NCBI GenBank assembly: GCA_913057175.1
Contig: CAJXNP010000011.1
Location: 1-64,000, forward strand
From: an uncultured Cytophagales bacterium
GTDB lineage: Bacteria > Bacteroidota > Bacteroidia > Cytophagales > Cyclobacteriaceae
Length of the DNA stretch: 64,000 bases
Direction: 5' to 3'
Shown piece after piece: positions 29,701 through 37,932 of this stretch; position 1 is the first letter of the stretch, and every line of letters begins with the position of its first letter. The translations under genes and the position numbers were made by a program. Under the pieces are notes generated by a model. That model saw only the letters and a program-made list of their open reading frames with translations. It was not told the origin of the DNA and did no database searches.

Positions 29701-29835
29701 GCTATTATCGTCTCCCGATAGAACCTGACCTTCTATCTGCCTATCCTGTCCGTTAGTTGTGGAATAACATAGTAATCCACAAAAGGTTAGGAGTAAAAAA
29801 GATAGATTTGAAAATTCGTAAAATTTTAACCTCAT
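26728..29835 (-). CDS. SusC/RagA-family TonB-dependent outer-membrane transporter
   Basis: 1035 residues with a signal peptide (about 1-30). It has a carboxypeptidase-regulatory-like domain (about 33-110), the plug with the SusC signature VVIGYGSMEEKDLTSAI, QALQGRVAGVQI and VRGIGS, and a 22-strand barrel ending in an aromatic C-terminus. It starts the nine-gene PUL and, with SusD, imports the glycan fragments into the periplasm using TonB energy. There is no sigma/anti-sigma pair and no STN domain, so regulation is by another route. The 7TMR-DISM regulator ending at 30099, about 260 bases upstream on the same strand, is the obvious candidate. The interval between them holds no gene, only AT-rich DNA. 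Confidence 0.95.
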   Translation of the reverse strand: MRLKFYEFSNLSFLLLTFCGLLCYSTTNGQDRQIEGQVLSGDDNSPLIGVNVLIPGTNQGTVTGIEGDFAVQLDPAVDRLVFSYVGYQTDTVVIGNQSYLNVVLIPDITQLQDIVVIGYGSMEEKDLTSAITTVKAEEITKTPTSQAMQALQGRVAGVQIVSNGQPGGSPTVRVRGIGSFEGKGAPLYVVDGMFFDNIDFLNPNDIETISVLKDASASAIYGVRAANGVVLIETKSGSFNQEPEIVYDGYYGVQVPQNVIKMSNSEQFVQYVNETGDPADISFVNMAMQRYGRSRVNPNVPNPNTDWYDEVMAPAPIQNHTLSFNGGGEKTRYSIGGSFFNQQGLMEETRNEYKRLNFRTKVDADIKDWLTVGGNFNFSIARKYEGDDATWFRSYFAVPIMPVYDEQNTDASPYQVANAQQIGYRGNQNPFISLLYNDNRKDIGNVLGNFYVEIDLIPDKLSFNTTYNYSMEAINFRQVDFAYSDGETDFQSAIRRENLTSFDQVWDNYLTYNQDIGKHYLTLVGGYSYRSEYAELLFLRGEDISPDPSWDMQELWYLSRALNFDTENIGDATAPSGANSEILGNRTINGSLYFQSYFGRLAYNYDDRYLLYGTYRRDGNNKFQKKWGNFFTVGAGWVISEENFFNVDFIDFLKFRGSWGQMGNDGIRPAVGAPTIEENTTAINDVFITGRRLRPTFDLIEQWETTIEENFGITARMFNNRLSLEADYFIRDTENLAVSIIPPVFRDTERRSVGEIRNTGFELALNWTNDISDDISYSIGGNLATLKNEVLNLGGVESLNAGSAEFRQISILGEPFEAFYGYEIVGVFQNEEEISNSGYTAEFLAESNLVPGDFFFQDQNGDGEINDEDRVILGSYIPDLTYGFNIGFTYRYLELTANFQGQMGHDILNRKRGEIIFTNDTNLDAELVTNLWRGEGTSNRYPSAAGLRKGWNQNMSEYFVESGSYFRIQNVRLSYRFFDKSILGVSMPETRITLTAERPLTVFDYNGFNPEVQDGIDRQVYPVPAIYTVGLNIKY

Positions 29836-30098
29836 AATTATGTGTTTGATTATTTTTCTACAGAATACGACTCTGCTTCTGCTAAATTTCTAATATTTTG
29901 AATGTGAGGCACAAAAATTTGTTTTGAAATCATGCTTAAATAATCACTTTTTCGAGCAGAAGAAATGAGGTTTTTCACGCTTTAATCACAATAAAAATCG
30001 AGTTCATGACTCAATAAATGGTGATTTGCATTTTCTTTTCCATTTTAAATCGCAATGAAGACTGCTACGCAGAAAAAAACGGGAGGGGTCCGATATTT

Positions 30099-31967
30099 TT
30101 AGTGATAAAAAATATCCAAATCAAACTCTTTAGTTGTTGCTTTTTTAGGTCTTGAGGAGATATTCGTTGCCTTTTTACGAAAGCTCCAGATCGTATTGAC
30201 AGGTATATCCAGCATTTCAGACAATTGCTGAAGTGTGAATTTTTCGTTTTGCTTTCGACATGCATAAAGTATAAAAAAGGCCTTTTCAATAGGGAAGCGA
30301 ATACCATGAAAAACAGTATTGCTCGTGACGGATTCAAGATATCCGCATTTTGTGCATCGCCGGGACATTTTTACCTCTTTATGATAATTGTCATGTCCAC
30401 ATTTTTTACACTTGTAACCGGTATTCCACTTTAATTTTTGAATGTACTTAAGACATGAATCTTTGGTGGGAAATATTTCCTTAAATTCGTCATATGTTAG
30501 CTCATCATGAAAAACGCGGTCTTTTAATAGTTCCCTGATATTGTTTTTTAATTTCCAGTTTTCCAGATCCAATAATGAATTGATCTGGCTGATTTCATGC
30601 GACTGCTTCTCGATTTTGTTTTTGGCTGATTCAAGCTCAAGGTTTTTTTCGGTTATGGAACGCGTCCTCTCCCGTATTTTTTGCTCCAGCTCCTTATTTA
30701 CTTTTTCCCTTAGCACAGCATTTTGTTCGTGTTGATGAATGATCCTTTTTAATGCTCTGTCGCGATTATTTTTTAGTATTCTTACCCTGTCACTGAGTGA
30801 AAGCGTCAGAAAAATCATTTCCAATAAAAAGCCAATATGAAGACTATAATAAGCTACAATACTATGTGGTATAATCGCCAGATAGATCATGGCCTTCACC
30901 AGGAAACCAAGGAACAAAAACGCATAAGCGATCACGAAAAAACGGGCAGGTTTATACCCCCTTTGCAGTATCTTAATACCTGCAATGAAAATAACCAGCA
31001 GTGGAATAATCTCAATACTTCTGACTGAAAACCATTGATGATTGAAAAACAACACAATAAAAAACCAGATCGATCTGATTATCAAAATGCTGATCAGAAC
31101 TTTATCAAAAAAAGGCGCTCTTACTTTGGTTCTTAAAAACCTCCTGGAAAATAATATTGCCCAAAATATCAGCGAGTAAAGCGCTACACCATATGCAATC
31201 TGGTTCCACCCTGGGAAGTTAGGCCATAGGTACTGAAAGGCGATACCATCAACACTCATGGCGTAAATACCCACACTTAAGATGTAAAAAGTATAGAGGA
31301 GGTATTTCTGCTCTTTGATGGCAAAGAATGTCAGCAGATTATAAATGCTGATGATCAGGATCATCCCATAAAACAAACCATACAGAAAATACTCAGACAC
31401 TGCATAGCTTACAAACCGGTTGGCTGAGCGAATAGCCAATCTGATATCGGCATATGTCCTGGATTGAATGCGAATGAAGAAGGTGTACCTGTTAATATTC
31501 TTGTCTTCTTCCAGCCAGACATGAAAGTTCTTATGTTTTAGCCTTTTCCTTTTAAATTCTACCTCATCCCCAAAAACAATCTTCCGGAATTTTCCTTGCG
31601 AAACATCATATACTTCGATCCTATCAATGGTTTGATCATAAAACTCGATCAACCAATTTGGACTAATACTATCAGGCCGGTAGATCTGTAGCCTCACCCA
31701 ATAAGCCGATTTGGTATGATATACTGCTTGTGAAAATGCAGGATCTATATGAAAATCCTGCTCAACAGCGTCCGCAAGTGTCACCCTTGCCGTTGTGTCC
31801 TCCCAAAAAGGCAATTGATCCAGATCCAGAAGCATATCCTGCTTCTGATTGCTTAAAATGATAGAGGTATCAAATTGATGAAATACGGAACTCCAACTAT
31901 TTGGCTCAAAAGCTAATAGTTGTGTGACATGAGCGAAAATAGCAAAAACTGTCAGCCAACTTCTCAT
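30099..31967 (-). CDS. 7TMR-DISM sensor fused to IS1595-type zinc-ribbon/HTH DNA-binding domain
   Basis: 622 residues. A signal peptide (about 1-19) is followed by a periplasmic 7TMR-DISMED2 sensor (about 40-175) and seven membrane helices (about 190-392). A charged coiled coil runs over about 395-480. The C-terminal cytosolic part (about 490-600) matches the N-terminal DNA-binding portion of IS1595-type transposases: a helical start (TYDEFKEIFPTKDSCLKYIQ), a Cys4 zinc ribbon (Cys520, Cys523, Cys538, Cys541), then an HTH-like stretch. The protein ends about 20 residues later, so the DDE nuclease is absent. I read it as a one-component membrane regulator with a domesticated transposase DNA-binding module, probably controlling the PUL next to it. 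The domain reading is from motifs; the role is inference. Confidence 0.85.
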   Translation of the reverse strand: MRSWLTVFAIFAHVTQLLAFEPNSWSSVFHQFDTSIILSNQKQDMLLDLDQLPFWEDTTARVTLADAVEQDFHIDPAFSQAVYHTKSAYWVRLQIYRPDSISPNWLIEFYDQTIDRIEVYDVSQGKFRKIVFGDEVEFKRKRLKHKNFHVWLEEDKNINRYTFFIRIQSRTYADIRLAIRSANRFVSYAVSEYFLYGLFYGMILIISIYNLLTFFAIKEQKYLLYTFYILSVGIYAMSVDGIAFQYLWPNFPGWNQIAYGVALYSLIFWAILFSRRFLRTKVRAPFFDKVLISILIIRSIWFFIVLFFNHQWFSVRSIEIIPLLVIFIAGIKILQRGYKPARFFVIAYAFLFLGFLVKAMIYLAIIPHSIVAYYSLHIGFLLEMIFLTLSLSDRVRILKNNRDRALKRIIHQHEQNAVLREKVNKELEQKIRERTRSITEKNLELESAKNKIEKQSHEISQINSLLDLENWKLKNNIRELLKDRVFHDELTYDEFKEIFPTKDSCLKYIQKLKWNTGYKCKKCGHDNYHKEVKMSRRCTKCGYLESVTSNTVFHGIRFPIEKAFFILYACRKQNEKFTLQQLSEMLDIPVNTIWSFRKKATNISSRPKKATTKEFDLDIFYH

Positions 31968-32078
31968 TTAGGCAGAATTCTAAACTCACAATTGGATGTT
32001 CAAATTAATAATTCCTTTCGAAACGGAGCATACCAATTTAAATTTAGAGAAAAAAATCAACCAAAATGTCCTGAAAAC

Positions 32079-32104
32079 AAAAAGGCCAGGTTCTGAACCT
32101 GACC
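32079..32104 (-). terminator. Terminator after the TonB-receptor gene
   Basis: A hairpin (32084-32104, arms around a CTG loop with one mismatch) is followed on the minus strand by five T. It lies about 100 bases past the stop of the receptor gene. Confidence 0.65.
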
Positions 32105-32206
32105 TCCTTTTCCCCTATATTAAGTATAACCGGTTTTGTGTCAAATCAAGTATGATTAAGTGGAAAATTTCTGTGATTTACTCCACACATCACATTTGAA
32201 GTAACA

Positions 32207-34642
32207 CTAGTTATTCGATCCTATACGTTTGGACTCTTCCTCCAAACCTGTGCTTCTGTTTCTGGCCTTTTTTACATTCTGGTTTCCGAGTTTATAATCA
32301 AGTTTGACAATAAACCTCCTGGAATCCCATCCGCCATTTCCACGCATTTCCAGTCCATTGTAATCACTTTCTCCTGCCCATTCCTGCGATTTAAAAATAT
32401 CCTGGATACTTAATGAAAGATTGCATCGGTCTTCGAAGAACGACCTCTTTAAACCTGCATTTAGACTCCACATATCTTCAGTTTTGATCGTTCCACCCCA
32501 TACGGATGGTGAATTGTACCATCCTGAAATTTCCATGCTTATATCAGCAGGTAGCAAAAATGTATTCTGCAGATAAAGATTGAAAGCTGTTACATTTACA
32601 TTAATGTGATCAACTTCCAACATGGACTCATATTCCGAGTGGTAGAGTGTTCCGCTTGTAAAAACATTCCACCACTTCGCAATATCAGTATTGTAATTCA
32701 TGTTAAGGCTTAAGTTTGTGGCATCAGCTATATTTTGTTCGCTGATCAAGCTACCCTTTTGACCAGCAGTATCTAATATCTGGGCGAAGAAGTCCTTAGT
32801 GATGGTGTAGGAAACCGATGAGTTTAGTTTCTGCTTGAAGGAATGGTTTATCTGAAGATTGTGAGAATATTGTGGATTTAGGAATGGGTTCCCCTTTCTA
32901 AAGGTAAGCTCGTCCAGCTTAAACTCAAAAGGGTTCAGGTTTTGATAATTGGGTCGATCGATCCTTCTGCTATAATTAAAGGACAACATATTTTTGTCGT
33001 TGACCGTGTGGGAAATACCTCCACTAGGGAATAAGTTGGTATATGATCGCACGACATTGTCATCTTCAGTAGCTTTTTCACTTTCCAACACTCCTTTTGA
33101 ATCCGTTTTTTCCACTCTTAATCCAATGTTGTAATTTGTCTTTTCACCAATTTTCCCATAGTATGTTCCATAGGCAGCATACACAATTTCCTCATAATTG
33201 AACCTGCTCGTTCTGTCCAAATCAGGTATTTTAACTTCGTCTTCGAGCATAAAAAATTTATAGTCATTATCAGTCAATACATTGGAATACTTAAACCCTG
33301 TTGCAAACTTTCCACCAAATAAGGTGGTTTCGTAATCTCCCTTAAAGGTGCGGATATCAATTCTTGTGTTTTGTTCATCAGTAAAATTCCTTTCATCTAC
33401 AATTTCCGTTTCATCGGCATCATAGTAAGTATTTGGCAGATAGCTGGTCCTGTACATATCATAGACACCATAATCGCCATCAAAAGAAAGAGTATTTCCA
33501 TTAGCAGATTTAAACTGATAATTAATGTTTACCTTCAGGTTTTCGGTATCTCCATTTCGATATCCATCTGAGATTAAAACATTTTCGACAATATCTGTAT
33601 CCGTATTCAAGATGGGTGTATTAGAATAGGTCGTCCCTCCATTTTTAGAAAAGTTACCCTCCAATACGGTTCCAATAGTATGCTTTTCATTGATGAAATA
33701 ATCATAACCTGTCCGGATATCATGACCTCTGTGATTCCAGGTATTATTTGAGTTTTGATCGAGATAATAGTTATTCATACTCTTTCGAAAACGCTCATAA
33801 TTCAATCCTTCGTTGTCATGATAATTGTAATTACCATAAAGATTGGACTTCTTATCGCGATAATTAAAATTCACACCTCCGTTGTACCGGTCTTTTTCAC
33901 CCAGGTTAGCCTGCCCGGAAACTGTCGCATTAAAGCCCAGGTTTTTATCGCGTTTCAGTTTGATATCGATTATACCGGAGCTTCCCTGTGCATCGTATTT
34001 GGCAGATGGGTTAGTAATGATCTCAATAGATTCGATCTGGTCGGCTGACATATTTCGAAGCATCGAGATCAGATCCGTTCCACTCAGATACGTACGTTTT
34101 CCATCGATATAAATAATGACACCACTTTTTCCCTGCAAGATGATATTATCATTGTTATCGAGGATCACTCCTGGAGCTTTCCGCAATACCTCCAATGCAT
34201 CCGACCCGGTTGCATTGATGCTTTCACTTACATTAAAAACAGTTTTATCAGGGTGAACCTCGACCAATGGCCTGGTAGCCCTTACTTCTATTTCTTCCAG
34301 CTCCGTTACAGCCGGAAGCAGAGTGACCGTTTCAAAATTTATTTCATCACCGGCTTCCACATTGAAAAAATCGCCTATGTAATCCCTGAATTCAATGTTC
34401 GAGGTTTTAATTCTGTATTTTCCTGGCAGGATTCCATCAAACGCGTAATTTCCTTCATCGGATGTATAGTCAACTTTAACCAAAACTGAATCCGTGTTGA
34501 GAAGAACAACAGTGGTAAAGGCGGCAGGTGTCCCATCACTGTCTTCAAATTTACCCGATATTTTTGCTGTTTCCGATTTGGCTAAAAGAATTGAAAACGA
34601 TATAAAAAAAAGTGCAATGGTTAAGGCTATTTTTCTTTTCAT
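32207..34642 (-). CDS. TonB-dependent receptor, OMP_b-brl_3 type (not SusC)
   Basis: About 811 residues with a signal peptide starting MKRKIALT. It has a carboxypeptidase-regulatory-like domain (about 25-110), a plug domain (about 115-225, with LRKAPGVILDNNDNIILQGK and TNPSAKYDAQGSSGIIDIKL) and an outer-membrane beta-barrel of the PF14905 type. It lacks the SusC signature and has no SusD partner, so a different, small ligand is likely; the substrate is unknown. I prefer the ATG at 34642, which puts the signal peptide at the N-terminus. A gene-free region with a palindrome separates it from the divergent DUF4199 gene. Confidence 0.9.
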   Translation of the reverse strand: MKRKIALTIALFFISFSILLAKSETAKISGKFEDSDGTPAAFTTVVLLNTDSVLVKVDYTSDEGNYAFDGILPGKYRIKTSNIEFRDYIGDFFNVEAGDEINFETVTLLPAVTELEEIEVRATRPLVEVHPDKTVFNVSESINATGSDALEVLRKAPGVILDNNDNIILQGKSGVIIYIDGKRTYLSGTDLISMLRNMSADQIESIEIITNPSAKYDAQGSSGIIDIKLKRDKNLGFNATVSGQANLGEKDRYNGGVNFNYRDKKSNLYGNYNYHDNEGLNYERFRKSMNNYYLDQNSNNTWNHRGHDIRTGYDYFINEKHTIGTVLEGNFSKNGGTTYSNTPILNTDTDIVENVLISDGYRNGDTENLKVNINYQFKSANGNTLSFDGDYGVYDMYRTSYLPNTYYDADETEIVDERNFTDEQNTRIDIRTFKGDYETTLFGGKFATGFKYSNVLTDNDYKFFMLEDEVKIPDLDRTSRFNYEEIVYAAYGTYYGKIGEKTNYNIGLRVEKTDSKGVLESEKATEDDNVVRSYTNLFPSGGISHTVNDKNMLSFNYSRRIDRPNYQNLNPFEFKLDELTFRKGNPFLNPQYSHNLQINHSFKQKLNSSVSYTITKDFFAQILDTAGQKGSLISEQNIADATNLSLNMNYNTDIAKWWNVFTSGTLYHSEYESMLEVDHINVNVTAFNLYLQNTFLLPADISMEISGWYNSPSVWGGTIKTEDMWSLNAGLKRSFFEDRCNLSLSIQDIFKSQEWAGESDYNGLEMRGNGGWDSRRFIVKLDYKLGNQNVKKARNRSTGLEEESKRIGSNN

Positions 34643-34986
34643 AAACTCAATCAATTAATTCTTGCCAAACAACTTGGCCAAAATGATGCCGAGTCTTTAA
34701 AAAGTTTCAAAATCACTGAATTTCAACTCAAAAAAGGGTTTTTGAATTATAGACTAAAGAAAAAACTGTTCGTTTACGAACAATTCGAACGTTCAATGAA
34801 TGGACAATTTGACGATCATCAATTGTTCAATTTTATATTCAGTCTGCACTTAAATGTTTTTAACTATTTCCCAGAATTATCAAAAAATTGAACTGTCGGA
34901 CATTAAATTCTTGTCCCAATTTTTTATATTAGTTAAAGTTGAAAGGTAAAATTTCAACCCTAGAATATCTTTATACCACATATGCT
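34643..34986. other. Divergent promoter region with palindrome
   Basis: About 340 AT-rich bases between two divergent genes. The palindrome TGTTCGTTTACGAACA at 34767-34782 has perfect 6-bp arms and could be an operator. TTCGAACGTTC lies directly beside it. No gene is supported in the interval. Confidence 0.45.
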
Positions 34987-35499
34987 ATGAAAAGAATTAC
35001 GCTTTTTTACGGTATTACAACGGGACTTTTTCTAATCATCGTCATGATTTTGCTTATTCCAATTTGGGCAGACAACAATGATTTTAAAACCGGCGAAATA
35101 ATTGGTTATGTCGTAATCTTTCTTGCTTGTTTCATTATTCTGATGGGGATTAGAAAATACGGTAAATCAACAATTGACGGAAAGCTTTCCTTTGGCAATG
35201 GCTTTCTCGTAGGTTTTCTGATTACGGTTGTTGCTTCTACCATTTATGCGATTGGATGGATGATTTACTCCAACTACATCAATCCTGAATTCATGGAATC
35301 TTATTACACATACTCCATTGAGCAACTCAGGGAAAGTGAACTTCCGCCTGAAGAGTTGGAGGAAAAGCTTTTAGAAATGGAACAATTCAAAGAATACTAC
35401 CAGGAACCCATTATCCAGTTCGCCTTTACGGTCCTTGAGGTTTTCCCGATTGGTCTTATATTTTCCATAATTGGCGGGTTTGTATTCAGAAGGAAGTGA
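34987..35499 (+). CDS. DUF4199 family membrane protein
   Basis: About 170 residues with four hydrophobic segments (about 6-28, 40-58, 70-93 and 145-165) and a charged Glu-rich helix between the last two. This is the layout of DUF4199 proteins, which are widespread in Bacteroidota and of unknown function. The ATG at 34987 puts the first helix at the N-terminus; a frame extending to 34939 would need an alternative start codon. It stands alone, divergent from the TonB-receptor gene. Confidence 0.8.
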   Translation: MKRITLFYGITTGLFLIIVMILLIPIWADNNDFKTGEIIGYVVIFLACFIILMGIRKYGKSTIDGKLSFGNGFLVGFLITVVASTIYAIGWMIYSNYINPEFMESYYTYSIEQLRESELPPEELEEKLLEMEQFKEYYQEPIIQFAFTVLEVFPIGLIFSIIGGFVFRRK

Positions 35500-35651
35500 G
35501 TAACACTTGAGTGGTGAGAGTAACGTATAGAGAAGGAATTACCACCAAATGGTAGACTGATAAACCTATAATCGGCATCGGCGCGATATCAAATGAATTG
35601 CCGAATACCGTTTACAGATTACATCTTTTACCTTAAGTATATCATTTTATG

Positions 35652-37082
35652 CTATCCCTTCCTCGCCACACTTGGTTCCAGGTCGGTAAGGTCGGCAATT
35701 CGTATCGGCCTCCCTTCATCGATGCTTTTACGGGCCGCAATTCCAATCAAAATTGCCATGGCCCCATCACGGGTACCAGCAGAATGCTTAAGAGGATCAG
35801 CCATGTCCGGATCTTTGAATATTTTGTCCTGAAGTCGCGTGTCTCCTCCTCCATGACCACCCCTAACCTTAGGTATTTTTACTAATTCATAATCTCCAAA
35901 ATTCTTCATCACCATGATCTCATCATAGGCTTGTGGCTCTGCATCGTCATCCTGGCTCATTTCCTGGGCATGAAGCTGTGCCTGATTGATCTGTTCATCA
36001 CTTCTCCAGGGAATTCCCTCCCAGGAATCAATCCGGCCATCCATACCATTAAATGCAATTCTATATCCCTCATAGGGTGAATATGTTGTCAATGAGTAAC
36101 TAACCTCGACATTATTGGCATATTTGATCTGTACAGCCATTTTATCAAAAATATCTATCTCATCTCTCCACAAGCAGTTATCCCTGATATAGCCGTCATA
36201 TTCTTCATTTGCCACATAAAGATTCATGTACATATCGTTTTTGGTGATATCCCAATGGAATTTGCATTTGTCTTTAAACTCGCATCCTCTACACTTATCT
36301 CCCTTAAACGAATGATTTGAACCATAGTGATCCAACCCGCCGTAAGCAACCACCTCCACGGGGTCCGAATCGATAAACCAGTTGAGCAAATCAAAATGGT
36401 GAGATGATTTATGGACAAGTAATGTACCTCCCTTGTCTCTCAACCCATGCCACCTTCTGAAATAAGAGGCTCCATGATAGGTATTCAAATACCAGTGAAA
36501 ATCAACAGAGGTTATTTTCCCTACCTGGTTTTCAACCAACAATTCTTTGAGTTTAGTAAACTGTGTACCATACCGATAGTTAAATCCGACAATTACTTTC
36601 TTGCCTGATTTTCTCTCTGCATCCAGAATTTGTTGACACTTGACCTCATCGGTTGTCATGGGTTTCTCAGTCAACACATCCGCTCCAAGTTCCAATCCCC
36701 GTACGACAAATTCATGGTGAGTTGAATCTACGGTCGTTACGATAAGGAAATCCGGCTGAGTAGTGTTCATCATTTCCTCAAAATTGGTAAATGTTGGACA
36801 ATCCGCTCCGATATATTTTTTTGCAAATTCTACACGTCCCGGATTGATATCGCATAGACCGACAAACTCGATCAGATCGCCATAATGGTCCAACACATTT
36901 TTTCCCCAAAATGTCACCCCTCTGATTCCCGTGCCCACTAAAGCGATTTTTCTCTTTTCAGCTAATGGTTTTGAGAATGAACTAAAAGGTGTAATTGCCG
37001 GAAATAAAGCTGCCCCGGCTGCCGCAACTCCTGACTTCTCCAAGAATGATCTCCGATTGATTTTGTAATTATTGATTTTCAT
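35652..37082 (-). CDS. Gfo/Idh/MocA-family oxidoreductase with Tat signal
   Basis: About 476 residues. A twin-arginine signal (NRRSFLEKSG followed by a hydrophobic run) sends the folded protein to the periplasm. The Rossmann domain begins with KIALVGTGIRG, and the EKPMTTDE stretch is the family's usual substrate/cofactor block. The C-terminal half has the alpha/beta dimerisation domain and a CRGCEFKDKC cluster of four Cys-like ligands that may bind metal. Such enzymes oxidise, reduce or remove sugars using tightly held NAD. The reaction cannot be fixed by sequence alone. I chose the ATG at 37082 because it leaves the Tat motif near the start. Confidence 0.9.
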   Translation of the reverse strand: MKINNYKINRRSFLEKSGVAAAGAALFPAITPFSSFSKPLAEKRKIALVGTGIRGVTFWGKNVLDHYGDLIEFVGLCDINPGRVEFAKKYIGADCPTFTNFEEMMNTTQPDFLIVTTVDSTHHEFVVRGLELGADVLTEKPMTTDEVKCQQILDAERKSGKKVIVGFNYRYGTQFTKLKELLVENQVGKITSVDFHWYLNTYHGASYFRRWHGLRDKGGTLLVHKSSHHFDLLNWFIDSDPVEVVAYGGLDHYGSNHSFKGDKCRGCEFKDKCKFHWDITKNDMYMNLYVANEEYDGYIRDNCLWRDEIDIFDKMAVQIKYANNVEVSYSLTTYSPYEGYRIAFNGMDGRIDSWEGIPWRSDEQINQAQLHAQEMSQDDDAEPQAYDEIMVMKNFGDYELVKIPKVRGGHGGGDTRLQDKIFKDPDMADPLKHSAGTRDGAMAILIGIAARKSIDEGRPIRIADLTDLEPSVARKG

Positions 37083-37313
37083 TGAACGGTATTTTAAAGC
37101 ATAAATAATAAACCATTTGAAAAATAATGAATATTTTAAACACAACTGTCATGAACAAACATGTAATTCTTTAGCTGAAGTTTATAAGGTAAAATTTGAA
37201 TACAAATGGCATGAGGAATTGAGATCTCAACTATTGTGATGGGCTAATAATATGTTTCATTTTATTAAGAATCGCTTAACTTTACTTTGTAATTATCAGT
37301 TCTGGCCACTCAT

Positions 37314-37406
37314 ATGAAACACACCAAAAGAGTACGGGGAAAAAATCGATTAGTGATCTGGATTATTCTGTTAATCCTGGTGGTTATCATTTATTTCATT
37401 CTTTAA
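37314..37406 (+). CDS. Possible 30-residue single-helix membrane peptide
   Basis: An ATG-started frame of 30 codons encodes a basic N-terminus (MKHTKRVRGKNR) followed by one hydrophobic helix to the C-terminus. The sharp basic-then-hydrophobic pattern is typical of real small membrane proteins, but length alone allows chance. It lies alone in a 770-base interval. Confidence 0.35.
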   Translation: MKHTKRVRGKNRLVIWIILLILVVIIYFIL

Positions 37407-37497
37407 TTGAGTATATAGCCGTTTGAAAACTATCATGAATTTGTAGCTACCCTTCTCAACTATTAAAATCAAGTTAATAAAATCCATAAAAGAGAAA

Positions 37498-37517
37498 GGG
37501 AGGCCGAATGGCCTCCC
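37498..37517 (-). terminator. Hairpin with T-rich tail on the minus strand
   Basis: A perfect 8-bp stem, GGGAGGCC with GGCCTCCC around GAAT, is followed in the minus direction by TTTCTCTTTT. It lies 14 bases after the stop of a 77-codon minus-strand frame (37531-37764), so it probably ends a short transcript. Confidence 0.6.
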
Positions 37518-37530
37518 TAACAGAGTTCGC

Positions 37531-37764
37531 TTATGATTTACGGAGATTGGATTCAGAAAAAGTGATCCCTAAACTTGGAGGAATCACAATGGTTGATGTA
37601 TAAGGGGTTAAGGTTGCTTGATTTTTTATCCCTTCTGGATAATAATTAATTAAAGGTATGCAATTATACGATAGCTTGATAATTGGATTTTGCGTCCGGA
37701 TTTGCAGAATTTGCGAAAAATGCAAAACTGCAGGTTTCAAATTGCAGAAATTCGTATTTTTCAC
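37531..37764 (-). CDS. Possible small protein (77 residues) or short RNA
   Basis: The frame encodes no family I recognise and has no signal peptide, though it contains two Cys and a Pro/Thr/Ile-rich C-terminal half. The only support is the well-placed terminator just beyond its stop. The transcript might instead be a non-coding or antisense RNA over the upstream region of the BetR-type gene. Confidence 0.25.
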   Translation of the reverse strand: MKNTNFCNLKPAVLHFSQILQIRTQNPIIKLSYNCIPLINYYPEGIKNQATLTPYTSTIVIPPSLGITFSESNLRKS

Positions 37765-37932
37765 CTTTCATTCAAGACTTAATCGCTATCTTGGTATATT
37801 CTGATACAAAAAGAATACGAATTATCGATTAATTCTTTCTTTTTTAAAGTGAGACTAGAAATACAACTCCTGACAAAGGATCTAAAAAGTTTGTTAAGAT
37901 CAACTTCTGTCAGGCAAGTAAAGACAAGCAAG

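Noticed and set aside
30099-31967. IS1595-family transposase gene
   Set aside because: There is no DDE nuclease, no terminal inverted repeats were found, and the first 480 residues are a membrane sensor.
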